NCBI RefSeq assembly: GCF_000372725.1
Contig: NW_005202428.1
Span: forward strand, 522,607-586,606
Source of the DNA: Emiliania huxleyi CCMP1516
Taxonomy: Eukaryota; Haptophyta; Isochrysidales; Noelaerhabdaceae
Reading direction: 5' to 3'
DNA length: 64,000 nucleotides
Made by a program: the position numbers and the translations under genes. How positions within the stretch are numbered: position 1 is the first letter of the stretch; each line of letters starts with the position of its first letter. The notes under the pieces are model-generated. The model saw only the letters and a list, made by a program, of their open reading frames with translations. It was not told where the DNA came from and made no database searches. Below are positions 50,389 through 59,923 of the stretch, piece by piece.

Positions 50389-51849
50389 ATGTCTGCCCCG
50401 CCGCGCCGCCGCTCGCGCCGCCTCGCCACCGCCGCCACCGCCGCCCCCTCGCCAGACACGCCGCTGCCCGCCCGCCTCCTCGACCTCCCCACGGAGCTCA
50501 TCGTGCGCGCCCTCTCTCGCTGCGACCCCGCCGACATCGCTCGCGTCGCGGCCGTCTCGAAGCTCTTCCACGCCTCGCTTGCGGTGGAGGCCATCCGCAT
50601 GCGGGCGCAAGAGCGCGGCTTCGAGCTGCCGGCGCAGCCAGAGGACGATAGCTGCGCCGTGCGGTGGCTGTGCTATTCGGCGCTGCTGTGCGAGTCCAAC
50701 CCGCCGGCGAGGGCGGCGGTAGGCATGCGGCACAGCGTCTTCATCGACGGCGAGGGGCGGCTCTCGTCGTGCGGCACAGCTTTGGAAGGCGAGGAGGACG
50801 ACGAGGACAACGAGGAGGAATTGTTTCCAGGTCTTCTCGGCCACGGCGATGGCGTGCTGCAGCTCAACACGCCGACCCGTCTCCCCTCGACGCTGGGCGG
50901 CGAGCGCGCGGTGAGCGTGTCGGCTGGATGCAGCCACAGCCTTGCCGTCGCCGCTGACGGCACCGTCTGGAGCTGGGGCGATGGAGGCTATGACAAGCTG
51001 GGCCACGGCGACGAGCAGGACCAGTGGCAGCCGAAGAAGATCGAGGTTTTGGCGGGCCAGCGCGTGGTCGCTGTCTCGGCTGGATCCGCGCATAGCCTCG
51101 CCCTCACCGCCGATGGCGCCGTGTGGGGCTGGGGCGATGGAGGCGTGGGCCAGCTGGGCCACGGCGACTACCAGCACCAGCCGCTGCCAAATAAGATCGA
51201 GGCCTTTGCTGGGCGGCGCGTCGTCGCTGTGTCGGGTGCGAGCGGCCACAGCCTCGCCCTCACCGCCGATGGCGCCGTCTGGAGCTGGGGCCAGGGAGGC
51301 TATGGCAAGTTGGGCCACGGCGACTACCAGAGTCAGCTGCTGCCGAAGAAGGTCGAGGCCTTGGCGGGGCGGCGCGTGATTGCTGTGCTGGCTGGAAGCA
51401 GCTACAGCCTCGCAATCACCGCCGACGGCGCTGTCTGGAGCTGGGGTAGTGGAAGCTTAGGCAGGCTGGGCCACGGCGACGAGCAACGCCAGTGGCTGCC
51501 AAAGAAGATCGAGGCTTTTGCTGGCCAGCGCGTCGAGGCTGTGTCGGCTGGAAACAGCCACAGCCTCGCCATCACCGCCGACGGCGCCATCTGGAGCTGG
51601 GGCTATGGAGTCTTTGGCAAGCTGGGCCACGGCGATGAGCAGCGCCAGCTCCTGCCGAAGAAGATCGAGGCCTTTGCTGGCCGGCGCGTCGTCGCTGTGT
51701 CGGCGGGAAGCGGCTTTTCCAGCCTCGCTACCACCGCCGACGGCGCTGTCTTTGCCTGGGGCGAGGGCGAGTACGGCTGCCTAGGCCACGGAGAGGACCT
51801 GTCGAACCAGCTGCTGCCCAAGAAGATCGAGGTGTGGGAGCGGGAGTGA
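50389..51849 (+). CDS. F-box and RCC1-repeat protein, intact
   Basis: 486 residues, single exon. An Arg-rich start is followed by an F-box (LLDLPTELIVRALSRCDPAD, IARVAAVSKLFHASLAVEA), a linker (CAVRWLCYSALLCESNPPAR) with an acidic loop, then seven RCC1 blades (motifs SHSLAVAADGTVWSWGDGG, LGHGDEQ...LPKKIEAFAGRRVVAVSAG) and the FAWGEGEYGCLGHGED cap. F-box proteins deliver substrates to SCF ubiquitin ligases, and the propeller is the likely substrate-binding part (inference). It starts 197 bp after the frame-broken paralogue, so the pair arose by tandem duplication. A TTTCTTTTTCTCGCG pyrimidine tract precedes the ATG. Confidence 0.92.
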   Translation: MSAPPRRRSRRLATAATAAPSPDTPLPARLLDLPTELIVRALSRCDPADIARVAAVSKLFHASLAVEAIRMRAQERGFELPAQPEDDSCAVRWLCYSALLCESNPPARAAVGMRHSVFIDGEGRLSSCGTALEGEEDDEDNEEELFPGLLGHGDGVLQLNTPTRLPSTLGGERAVSVSAGCSHSLAVAADGTVWSWGDGGYDKLGHGDEQDQWQPKKIEVLAGQRVVAVSAGSAHSLALTADGAVWGWGDGGVGQLGHGDYQHQPLPNKIEAFAGRRVVAVSGASGHSLALTADGAVWSWGQGGYGKLGHGDYQSQLLPKKVEALAGRRVIAVLAGSSYSLAITADGAVWSWGSGSLGRLGHGDEQRQWLPKKIEAFAGQRVEAVSAGNSHSLAITADGAIWSWGYGVFGKLGHGDEQRQLLPKKIEAFAGRRVVAVSAGSGFSSLATTADGAVFAWGEGEYGCLGHGEDLSNQLLPKKIEVWERE

Positions 51850-51948
51850 GCTGTGAGCTGTGAGGGTTCGCCATGCAACTCGCCTCGGACCTGACCGCTG
51901 CGTTGCCGGCGTTCCTCGCCTGCACGCCTCCCTCCTGGCGGTCCGCAT

Positions 51949-52740
51949 ATGCTCGAGCGCGTGCAGACGGCCGTGGTCGGCGGCGGCGTCGTCGGTCTCG
52001 CCGTCGCTCGTGCGCTGTCTCGCTCGGGCCGAGAGGTGCTCCTGCTCGAGTCGGAGAGCCTGACCGGCTCGGGCACGTCGTCTCGCAACTCTGAGGTCGT
52101 GCACGCCGGCATCTACTACACCGCAGGCTCGCTGAAGGCGCGTGCCTGCGTCGAGGGCCGGAGAGCGCTCTACTCCTTCTGCGAGGCGTACGCCGTGCCG
52201 TACTCGCGATGCGGCTCAAGCTGCTGGTCGCCACCGAGGAGGGAGAGCTCGCCCAGCTGGACGCGGTCGCGGAGAAGGCGCGCGCCAACGGGCTGAGCGG
52301 CAGCGGCGAGGCTCTCGTCCGCCTGACCTCCGCAGAGGCGGCGCGGCTGGAGCCAGAGGTGCGCTGTGTGGGCGCGCTGCACTCGCCCTCGACAGGCATC
52401 GTCGACAGCCACGCCTTCATGACGGCGCTGCTGGCGGATGCAGAGCGGCACGGGGCGACGCTAGCGCTCGGCAGCAGCGTGGTGGGGGGGGAGTGCGGTG
52501 GCAGCGATGCCGCCGCGGGCTGCGGCGCCGGGGGGCGCGTGCTGCTTCGTACAGCCGACGGCACCCAGCTCGCATGTGACGAGGTCGTCAACTGCGCGGG
52601 ACACGGCGCGCCGCGACTCGCCGCCGCCTTGGGGGGGATGCCGCGCTCGCACGTGCCGGCGGCTCACTTCGCCAAGGGAACCTACTTCGCCCTGAGCGGA
52701 CGGCGAGCCCCTTCCGCGGCCTCGTCTTCCGCCCGCGTAT
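51949..52740 (+). pseudogene. L2HGDH: L-2-hydroxyglutarate dehydrogenase-like, 3' truncated, two frame breaks
   Basis: FAD-dependent oxidation of L-2-hydroxyglutarate (a metabolite-repair enzyme). The Rossmann start [19 protein letters not shown] carries GxGxxG, followed by [17 protein letters not shown] and [18 protein letters not shown] two-base insertion near 52218 shifts to [45 protein letters not shown] and HFAKGTYFALSGR. One missing base near 52713 would give APFRGLVFP. Similarity then stops at about 52730, roughly 60% of the usual length. The restored frame runs without a stop into the BTB gene that follows. Decayed gene or badly assembled locus. Confidence 0.75.
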
Positions 52741-54605
52741 TTCTTTTTCACCGTATTTCTTTTTATTATCGATGTCGGCGGCACTCGCTTCGTCTCGTCG
52801 CGCTCGACGCTCGAGGGTGCCTCCTCCTACTTTCGCTCACTCCTCGTGCGGTGGAGCCCGGTGCGCCCGCAACAGACGCCGCAAGCTACCTACTGTGCAC
52901 TCCACACCGCTCTGCCATCCCTCCTTATCGCCGTGCGGCACGCGAGGATTGCCGCTCCACGTCCGCGACGCGTCTCTCCTGCAGGCGACGCCGGACGATC
53001 CGATCTTCCTCGACTGCGACGCTGACGCGTTTGGCGTGCTGCTCTCGCGTGCCGTCATGCGTGCTGCTGCCGCCCGGCGACGTCGGCCTCGCCACCCGCG
53101 TGTTGCTGCTCGCTGAGTACCTCGGCCTCGACGGATTTCTCACGGCGATCAAGGCGAGGGCCTACGCGCACATGCACAGCAGCTGCAGCACCGCCACCGA
53201 CGCCGCAGCGGCCACAGCCTTCGACGAGGAGGCGGGAGGCCTGCAGCAGGCCATCGACAAGCGGCTGCTGCCGGCTCGCTTCTTCGCGCCGGAGCCGCCG
53301 CCGCCGCCGCCACCGCCGGAGGCGGCCGTGCCGCAGCTCAACCGCCGCTTTTCTTTTTTTGACGGCGGGTGGCATTCGTTCTTAGGCGACCGTTCAGACG
53401 CTCATCCCGGCGGCGGGCTTCACCGCAATCTTCGCAGACGACGAGATCGACCTCGACGACGACCTCCCGCAGGTGAACTCGGTGCACCGCGTGGTCTCGC
53501 CATATCTCCCCATATCCCCCCATATCTCCGGCCGCAGGTGCACTCGGTGCACCGCGTGGTCTCGCCATATCTCGCCATATCTCCCCATATCTCCGGCCGC
53601 AGGAGCACTCGGTGCACCGCGTGGTCTCGCCATATCTCGCCATATCTCCCCATATCTCCCCCTCTCCCCACACCGCAGGTGCACTCGGTGCACCGCGTGG
53701 TCTCGCCATATCTCGCCACATCTCCCCATATCTCCGGCCGCAGGTGCACTCGGTGCACCGCGTGGTCTCGCTCGCTCTGGTGCAGCTGGCCGACGGCAGC
53801 CGCGAGAGGGAAGACGCCACAGCCCCCTCTCTGAAGTGCCCCCGGACCCTTCCCTGAACCTTCCTGCAGGCAGCCGCGAGAGGGAAGACGCCACAGCCCC
53901 CTCTCTGAAGTGTCTTCGGACCTTTCCCTGAACCTTCCTGCAGGCAGCCGCGAGGTGGACGCGCTGATCCAGCCAAACAACAACGAGCTTGAGCCGCGCG
54001 GAGGAGAGCGCACGAGGTCGCAGCTGGTGCTCCTCTCGTCCAAGCCTCGTCCAATCTCGGACGTGATCTCGGGGTAGGAGAGCGCACGAGGTCGCAGCTG
54101 GTGCTCGCCTCTGAGCACGCGCGCGACATCCCGTGGGTGCACTGGGTGGGCGCCCCACCCTACAGCCACAGTACCGAACGCACACTGCGCGCGCGACATC
54201 CCGTGGGTGCGGCACTGGGTGCGCATCCCCACCCTACGGCCACAGGACCGAACCCACACTGGGTTCGAGACCCTGGAGTGTACGGTACTAGGTCCTCATC
54301 CCCACCCTACGGCCACAGTACCGAACCCACACTGGGTTCGAGACCCTCGAGTCGTACGGTACTAGGTGCTCAGCCCGGCGCGACTGCCCTCCTCGAGAGC
54401 GACGCCAACGCGGCGCAACTCGGCAACACCAGCGCAGCCGCCGAGGGCGAGGCGAAGGCACCCCCGAGGACAGTGTTGCCATGGGTCGCTTGAGCGAGCC
54501 ACGGGAGGTAGGCGAGGAAAGCTAGCGACCGCATCCCATGAGTCCATACAGTGGGTTGCGGGCATTAAGAAAATAGGATTTCTCGGCACGCCGCCGTTTC
54601 TATAA
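52741..54605 (+). CDS. BTB/T1-domain (KCTD-like) protein with highly modular introns
   Basis: The N-terminal T1/BTB core is IIDVGGTRFVSSRSTLEGA, SSYFRSLL, then (after an ill-defined segment) IFLDCDADAFGVLL, and in the next frame LLPPGDVGLATRVLLLAEYL, GLDGFLTAIKARAYAHMH. After a Pro-rich linker comes TLIPAAGFTAIFADDEIDL and DDDLPQ (to 53472). Exons 53744-53795 (VHSVHRVVSLALVQLADG), 53944-54016 (SREVDALIQPNNNELEPR), 54091-54145 (LVLASEHARDIPWVHW) and 54366 onward complete the chain. The end is at 54493 or 54605 depending on frame. T1/BTB domains oligomerise and often recruit CUL3 ligases. No ATG precedes the T1 core in frame, so the true start is unknown; one further frame break lies near 53060. 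Confidence 0.65.
53473..53743 (+). repeat. BTB intron of four modules (65, 65, 76, 65 nt)
   Basis: Boundaries after CCGCAG at 53472, 53537, 53602, 53678 and 53743. Each module begins GTGCACTCGGTGCACCGCGT (GTGAAC in the first, GAGCAC in the third), which is the start of the exon at 53744. Filler is CATATCTCC. Confidence 0.92.
53796..53943 (+). repeat. BTB intron of two near-identical 74-nt GC...AG modules
   Basis: GCAGCCGCGAGAGGGAAGAC starts both modules (53796, 53870), and the exon at 53944 starts GCAGCCGCGAGGTGG. Each ends CTTCCTGCAG. The two copies differ at a few positions. Confidence 0.92.
54017..54365 (+). repeat. BTB 3' introns: one 74-nt module, then an array of 73+73+74 nt
   Basis: GGAGAGCGCACGAG|GTCGCA occurs at 54003 and 54077, giving a 74-nt intron 54017-54090. 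Boundaries at 54146, 54219, 54292 and 54366 then define three GT...AG modules with CATCCCCACCCTACGGCCAC and TACGGTACTAG copies. Confidence 0.85.
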
Positions 54606-56740
54606 GCCTTTCCACAGCCCTCACCCACCCCCCAGGCCGTGGTTTCTTAGCGAGCTAAGAACTCAAGGTCAAGCCAGAGCCGGCCCGAAGGATTTTTAGG
54701 TAAGTAAGAGGTAAGCTCAAGCTGCGGTCCGCGAGGGCGATGCCAGAGTCTGCCGCCGAGTCGGCTCTCTGGATGACGGGAAGACGCACACACGCCTCCA
54801 TCCACTCGCACTCCACTCAGAACACCGCAGACTTGTGGAAAGTGACAAGTGCGCGCGCCGCAGGCGAAGCTGAGGGAGGGTCGGATACCCATCACTGAGC
54901 CGACAATGCTACGGGTAGCCCCAGGGCAGCGCCCACCCCCATACCCTCGGGCACTTGCCTGCGCCCTCACGCGCTAGCCCACGCCCTGCCCCGCAAGATC
55001 TCACTCCATCCCGGCCTGCGGCATATACCTCGGCACCCCCTTGCACGGAATCTGAGCGTGAGGGAATCTGAGCGTGAGGGAATCTGAGCGTGAGGGAACT
55101 TGGGCAGTGCCGCGTAGTGCGGCGTGCGCGCGGGCGTGCGGGCGTGCGCGCGGGGCGTGCGTGGCACCCTTAGCGGGGCGTGCGGGCGTGCGTGGCACCC
55201 TGGGCGCTGCCAGTGGCACCCTGGGCGCTGCCGGGTGGCACCCACCCTGGGCGCTGCCGGTGGGCACCCTGGGCGCTGCCGGTGGCACCCTGGATGCTAC
55301 CGACCGGTGGCATCCAGGAAGATGCTACCGGTGGCACCCTGGGCGCTACCGGTGGCACCCTGGGCGCTACCGGTGGCACCCTGGGCGCTACCGGTGGCAC
55401 CCTGGGTGCTGCCGATGGCACCCTGGGTGCTGCCGATGGCATCCTAGGCGCTACCGCACCTACCGCTCTCGCATGACATCTCGACAATCCTCATATCTCC
55501 AGGCCCAAGACTCCTAACCACTGCCCCTGCTCGCCCAGGACCACGAGAAGCGCCGCCCGCGCGCCCATTGACCCCCCAACCAACCCACTTGCTGTCCCTC
55601 AATCGCCACCCGCCAGATGTACTGCCCTCGCCCACCCAATACTCTCACCCTCCTGACCCGGACAGTCCAGGTACAGGAAAAGCGGGGAGCGGGGCCCGAT
55701 CCAAGGAGCACCCCGTCGGCCCGGGAGGGCTGTGAATTTCGGCGCGGGCGGAAGGCTGCCTGCAGACGCTCAGCCCCCGGCTGAGCTGCCGAATCCTCCC
55801 GGCTAATCCCCTGACCTGCCGCCTGAAACGGGACAACATTACACCACCTCACACACACTCCCCCCTCAGGGCTAAGCAGTGCGCAAGTCCACCCGAACTC
55901 TAGGCGAGGCATCGACCGCTCCTTTGGAATAGTGCCGTCAGTGGCTGCACTATAGACGCCCATTAGATGGCGCGCGGCGCGGGCGGATGACTAGGGGAGA
56001 GAATGCGGAGAGACTAGCTCGCAGGTAGATGTGCTCAGCCAAGGGTAAGGGATGAGGGGAATGTGTCAGTGTGAGGGGTGCACCAACCGCAGAGCGTCAT
56101 GTTTTGCCTTTGAAAACTGAAAAAAAATGCTTTCGCGCGAAAAACCGGCACACCAATCTCCCTTCCTCTCCCTATCCTCTCTTGGAGCTCTAGTCTCTAG
56201 AGTCCACACCCCCCGGCTGCCCCGGGATCGCGTACAAGCTGTGGCTACCGTAGGCCACACTAGCGTCGCTGGGGGTTCCCTGCCCCAGATGGGAAGCTGG
56301 CCGCTGATCCGGCACCCGCGCGCACGCAAATACACGCGCAGCGCCCAGAAGCCTGTGTGTCATGGGCGCAAGCCCAGTGCTGGCGCACCATTGCCTTTGA
56401 AAACTGAACAGTTTTTTTTACGAGAAGCTGAGTACCGGGGCGTCGGCGACGCGGGCGCCTTGGCCCTTGCGGGCAGAGCCCTTAGCCACCCTTTATCTTG
56501 CGCGGTCAAAAGCGGAAAAGCGCGCGCGAAAAAACCGAACACCGAGAAAGAAAACCCCGCATATCTCCCCCCATATCCCATATGTGTCTTATATGGGCAT
56601 GCACTGGCAACTCGTTGAAAATGAAATGTACCGTGAGAGCCTCGGCCCCAGCCTCTCTACATCCCCTGCGCGTGTGCTGCCTGTCGGCCTCTGCGCTTAC
56701 CGCTGCTAAGTGCTAGTTGTCGGATGCGCCGATTCCTGAG
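54606..56740. other. Gene-poor region with a minisatellite
   Basis: About 2.1 kb without a supported gene. Contains the minisatellite at 55190-55460 and AT-richer spacer. Short runs with CGCGCGAAAAA and GCCTTTGAAAACTGAA recur at about 56107-56125 and 56394-56410. Confidence 0.45.
55190..55460 (+). repeat. 21-bp minisatellite
   Basis: About 12 units of GGTGGCACCCTGGGCGCTACC (with CTGCC/CTACC variants), open in all forward frames because 21 is a multiple of three. Confidence 0.88.
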
Positions 56741-58626
56741 AGATGGGCCCAGGTAGGAGGCTCCACGCCACCTGACTCGCGTCGTGCCACCTGACTCTCG
56801 CCTGGAGAGGCCTCTTAGCCGAGGCACACGTGGCAATCGCCACGTGCGCCAACAGGGATTTCGGCCATTTTAGAGCCTTTTGCACAAAAATGCAGGTGGC
56901 TTTAGCCACTTGCTCCATGAGCAAAACAGTGCAAAAAGCACCTGGAGCAGATGGCTTACGCCGCCTGTGGACATGGGCAAAACAGTGCAAAAAGCACCTG
57001 GAGCAGATGGCTTACGCCGCCTGTGGACATGGGCAAAACAGTGCAAAAAGCACCTGGAGCAGACGGCTTACGCCGCCTGTGGCCATGGGCAAAACAGTGC
57101 AAAAAGCACCTGGAGTAGATTCCAAACGCCGCCTGTGGCCATGTGATGCGCTCGGGTGGCGCCAAGGGCTTCGGCCCCCTCCAAGCCACCTGCCCCGCCC
57201 CCCTCGCCACACGTGGAGGGCTGGAGCACGTGCGCCACCTGGGCCCGGGCAGGTGGCAACAGGTGGCTTCAGCCCCCTCCAAGCCACCTGCCCCCCCTCC
57301 CTCGCCACACGAGGAGGGCTGGAGCACGTGCGCCACCTGGGCCTGGGCAGGTGGCTCCAGGTGGCTTCGGCCCCTCCAAGCCACCTGCCCCGCCCCCCTC
57401 GCCACACATGGAGGGCTGGAGCACGTGCGCCACCTGGGCCTGATGGGTGGGCAGGTGGCGCCAGGTGGCTTCGGCCCCTCCAAGCCACCTGCATGCCCCC
57501 CCTCGCCACACCTGGAGGGCCGGAGCACGTGCGCCACCTGGCGCAAGTTTGAATTCGGAAACGGAAAATCCGAGCCACGGAAGGGCTGGCCTGCCAAACG
57601 CGAGCCTCCCCGCTCCTCCCCGCGCTGCAAACTGGGACTGTGGGGTGTGTGAAAGAGGGCCTGCGGCGGTCATCGGCGGCTACAATCAATGTCCGGCGTC
57701 GACATAAGCCTGGGGCTTCAACCCGGCCCGCGCGGGCGTTTGGTGTGGCTGCAAACGCCGCAGGAGCCGGTGGCTGCGCTGCTCACGCGCCGTTGCTGCC
57801 GACGCTGAGCAGTCTGACTCGCCAATGAGAAGACTGCCCGATAATACGCCATCACTCGATCCCCGATAAACCAGGCCATGCAGAGCTTTGTCGGCCTCGC
57901 CGACGTCGTGTGCTGGCTGCGCGGTAGAGTTGCGAGAGTGGATTGTGGAGGCGCGGCGGGGGCGGCTCGTGGTGCCGAGGCGGTGTATAGTACATTCCTA
58001 TTCAAAAGAACACGCACGATGAAATTCCCGAAGTGACGCCCAGGTGGCGCACGTGCTCCAGCCCTCCAGGTGTGGCGAGGGGGGGCATGCAGGTGGCTTA
58101 GAGGGGCCGAAGCCACCTGGAGCCACCTGCCCGGGCCCAGGTGGCGCACGTGCTCCAGCCCTCCAGGCAGGTGTGGCGAGGGGGGCAGGTGGCTTGGAGG
58201 GGGGCGAAGCCACCTGGCGCCACCCGAGCGGTCACATGGCCACAGGCGGCGTTTGGAATCTACTCCAGGTGCTTTTTGCACTGTTTGCCCATGGCCACAG
58301 GCGGCGTAAGCCATCTGCTCCAGGTGCTTTTTGCACTGTTTTGCCCATGTCCACAGGCGGCGTAAGCCATCTGCTCCAGGTGCTTTTTGCACTGTTTTGC
58401 CCATGTCCACAGGCGGCGTAAGCCATCTGCTCCAGGTGCTTTTTGGACTGTTTTGCTCATGGAGCAAGTGGCTAAAGCCACCTGCATTTTGTGCAAAAAG
58501 CTGCAAAGGACTCGTGGAGGCACGTGGCGCTTTCCGCGTGTGTCTCGTTCAAATATTCCTTTTTTTGGCTTTCAGGTGGCACGACGCGATTCAGGTGGCG
58601 TGGAGCCTCCTACCTGGGCCCATCTA
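56741..58626. repeat. Long imperfect inverted repeat (foldback structure), about 1.9 kb
   Basis: Left arm 56741-57546 and right arm about 58037-58626 are reverse complements, with about 490 bp between. Outer ends: AGATGGGCCCAGGTAGGAGG on the left faces CCTCCTACCTGGGCCCATCT on the right. Both arms contain four copies of a 56-bp unit (starts 56921, 56977, 57033, 57089 on the left) and a GC-rich unit GGAGGGCTGGAGCACGTGCG, four copies left and two right. GCCACCTG/CAGGTGGC occurs dozens of times. Could be a foldback transposon, or a hairpin RNA source. Confidence 0.88.
56921..57144 (+). repeat. Four 56-bp tandem units in the left arm
   Basis: Units begin GCAAAACAGTGCAAAAAGCA and end CTGTGGACATGG; period exactly 56. 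The inverted counterpart lies at about 58250-58465. Confidence 0.9.
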
Positions 58627-58804
58627 TGCGATTCCTCACGGCGAGAGAGAAGGCGAGCTCTCTCTCGCTCCGGAGCAGCAACCAAAAGCCCAGGGGACGG
58701 GCGTCGAAGAGGCCGCGCGCAAACGACGACAACTCCGACTCGCAGGGCGGACAGGGCCGCGAGCAGCGGAGGCGGGGGAGCGGCGACACGAGACAGACCT
58801 GACT
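58627..58804. other. Short intergenic segment
   Basis: 178 bp between the foldback structure and the lumenal-protein stop; nothing recognised. Confidence 0.4.
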
Positions 58805-59667
58805 CTACTCCTCGGCCGCAGGGGGCGGCGGGGGCGGGGGCGGAGGGGGGACATAGTTCAGCGCCGAGGCGGGAAAGTACTCGAACAAGTCGCCAAAGTC
58901 CTGCCGGCGCGGCGAGTGTGCGCTGAGAGCGCGCTGGCCCCGAATCCCGCGAGGCTGGCCCCAGGTCCCGCAAGGTGACGCAGGCGGCGCGGCGGTGCGA
59001 AGGCGGGCGGCGGTGCAGGGGCTGGGCGGCGCGCTTTGTCGAGCTTCACAAACCACTTTTGGACGTTGGCAATCTTCTTCGGCGTGCGCTCCGGGTCGCC
59101 CTTCTTGAGGCGGGCGGCGTTCTCCAGCTCCGTCAGGTCGTAGATGATGCTGGCGCAGGGTGCAGGCGCAGGGCAGTCGGGAGCAGGGCAGTCGGGAGGG
59201 ATCGGCCGGCAGGTGAGGGCGGGAGGTGGGGCTGGTGTGCACCTGCGGGTGCGCTGGTCGGTGGTGAGCTGGGTCTGGTCGTCGAAGACGGTCGTGACCA
59301 CGTTGAGGTCGTCGCGCAGCTTGGAGAAGTCGAACTCCTTCCGGATGACGGGGATCAGGTTCATGTTGCCGTCCTTTGCAAACTGGTCCTGCAGAGAGAT
59401 GGCGGACTTGCGGTACTGCTTGAGCGCGGCGATGCCGTCCCGGACCGACTTGGAGGCGAGCAGCTCGTCGTCCAACTCCGCATCCGCCGGCTTGGTCTTC
59501 TCAATCCCCTGCTTGGGCGGAAGCAATCCGGCGAACGACGCAGGCGGCGCAGCGGCGAGCCCCGCCGCGCCCGCGCCCAGCGCGCCGGCCTGGCGCAGGA
59601 GCGCACGACGCGAGGTGGGCGGCTGCGGCGATAGCCCGGGCAGCTGGATCGCGAGCAGGCTGAGCAT
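58805..59667 (-). CDS. Plastid (thylakoid lumen) protein with a twin-arginine leader, PSII-extrinsic-like
   Basis: Exons 59667-59255, 59149-59035, 58900-58805. The start MLSLLAIQLPGL with TSRRALLRQAGALGAGAAGL looks like a lumen-targeting Tat-type signal (RR then a hydrophobic Ala/Gly stretch and ASFA). The mature part is helical: DDELLASKSVRDGIAALKQY, SLQDQFAKDGNMNLIPVIRK, FDFSKLRDDLNVVTTVFDDQ, then IIYDLTELENAARLKKGD and PKKIANVQKWFVKLDK joined to DFGDLFEYFP. Size and four-helix character resemble PsbQ-like lumenal proteins of algae with red-type plastids; the family name is uncertain. Both introns (105 and 134 nt) are GC-AG. It ends in poly-Pro. Confidence 0.65.
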
Positions 59668-59917
59668 TAGAGCGAGAGCTGTGCGAGCTCACGCTACTCC
59701 CTCCCTGGGTCTCTTCCCACAGGAGTAGCTGACTATAGTCGAGCGCGTCGGAGAGGTGTTCGACACCGAGAGCTGAGCTTTGCCTGCGCAGATTCCGAGA
59801 AACTTCTGCCCGAGTCATTCTTTGGTGCATTCTTTTCCTCTCCATCATTACAGTTTTTCCGCTCGCGAGGTGCGTTGAGGGGCCGTATGTGTAATTCTCG
59901 CCGAGGAAGCTGCTTGC
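59668..59917. promoter_or_regulatory. Upstream region of lumenal-protein gene, up to the transposon
   Basis: 250 bp before the transposon's target-site duplication; presumed promoter. No motif identified. Confidence 0.35.
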
Positions 59918-59923
59918 TGTAGA

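Noticed and set aside
50281-51318. Long minus-strand frame opposite the F-box/RCC1 gene
   Set aside because: Composition (LVLLVAVAQLA repeats) is the mirror of the RCC1 blades on the plus strand, which carry clear conserved motifs.
53473-53743. Regular 65-nt direct repeats considered as a CRISPR-like array
   Set aside because: No unique spacers, imperfect unit length, and the units sit between exons with AG|GT boundaries; they are intron modules.
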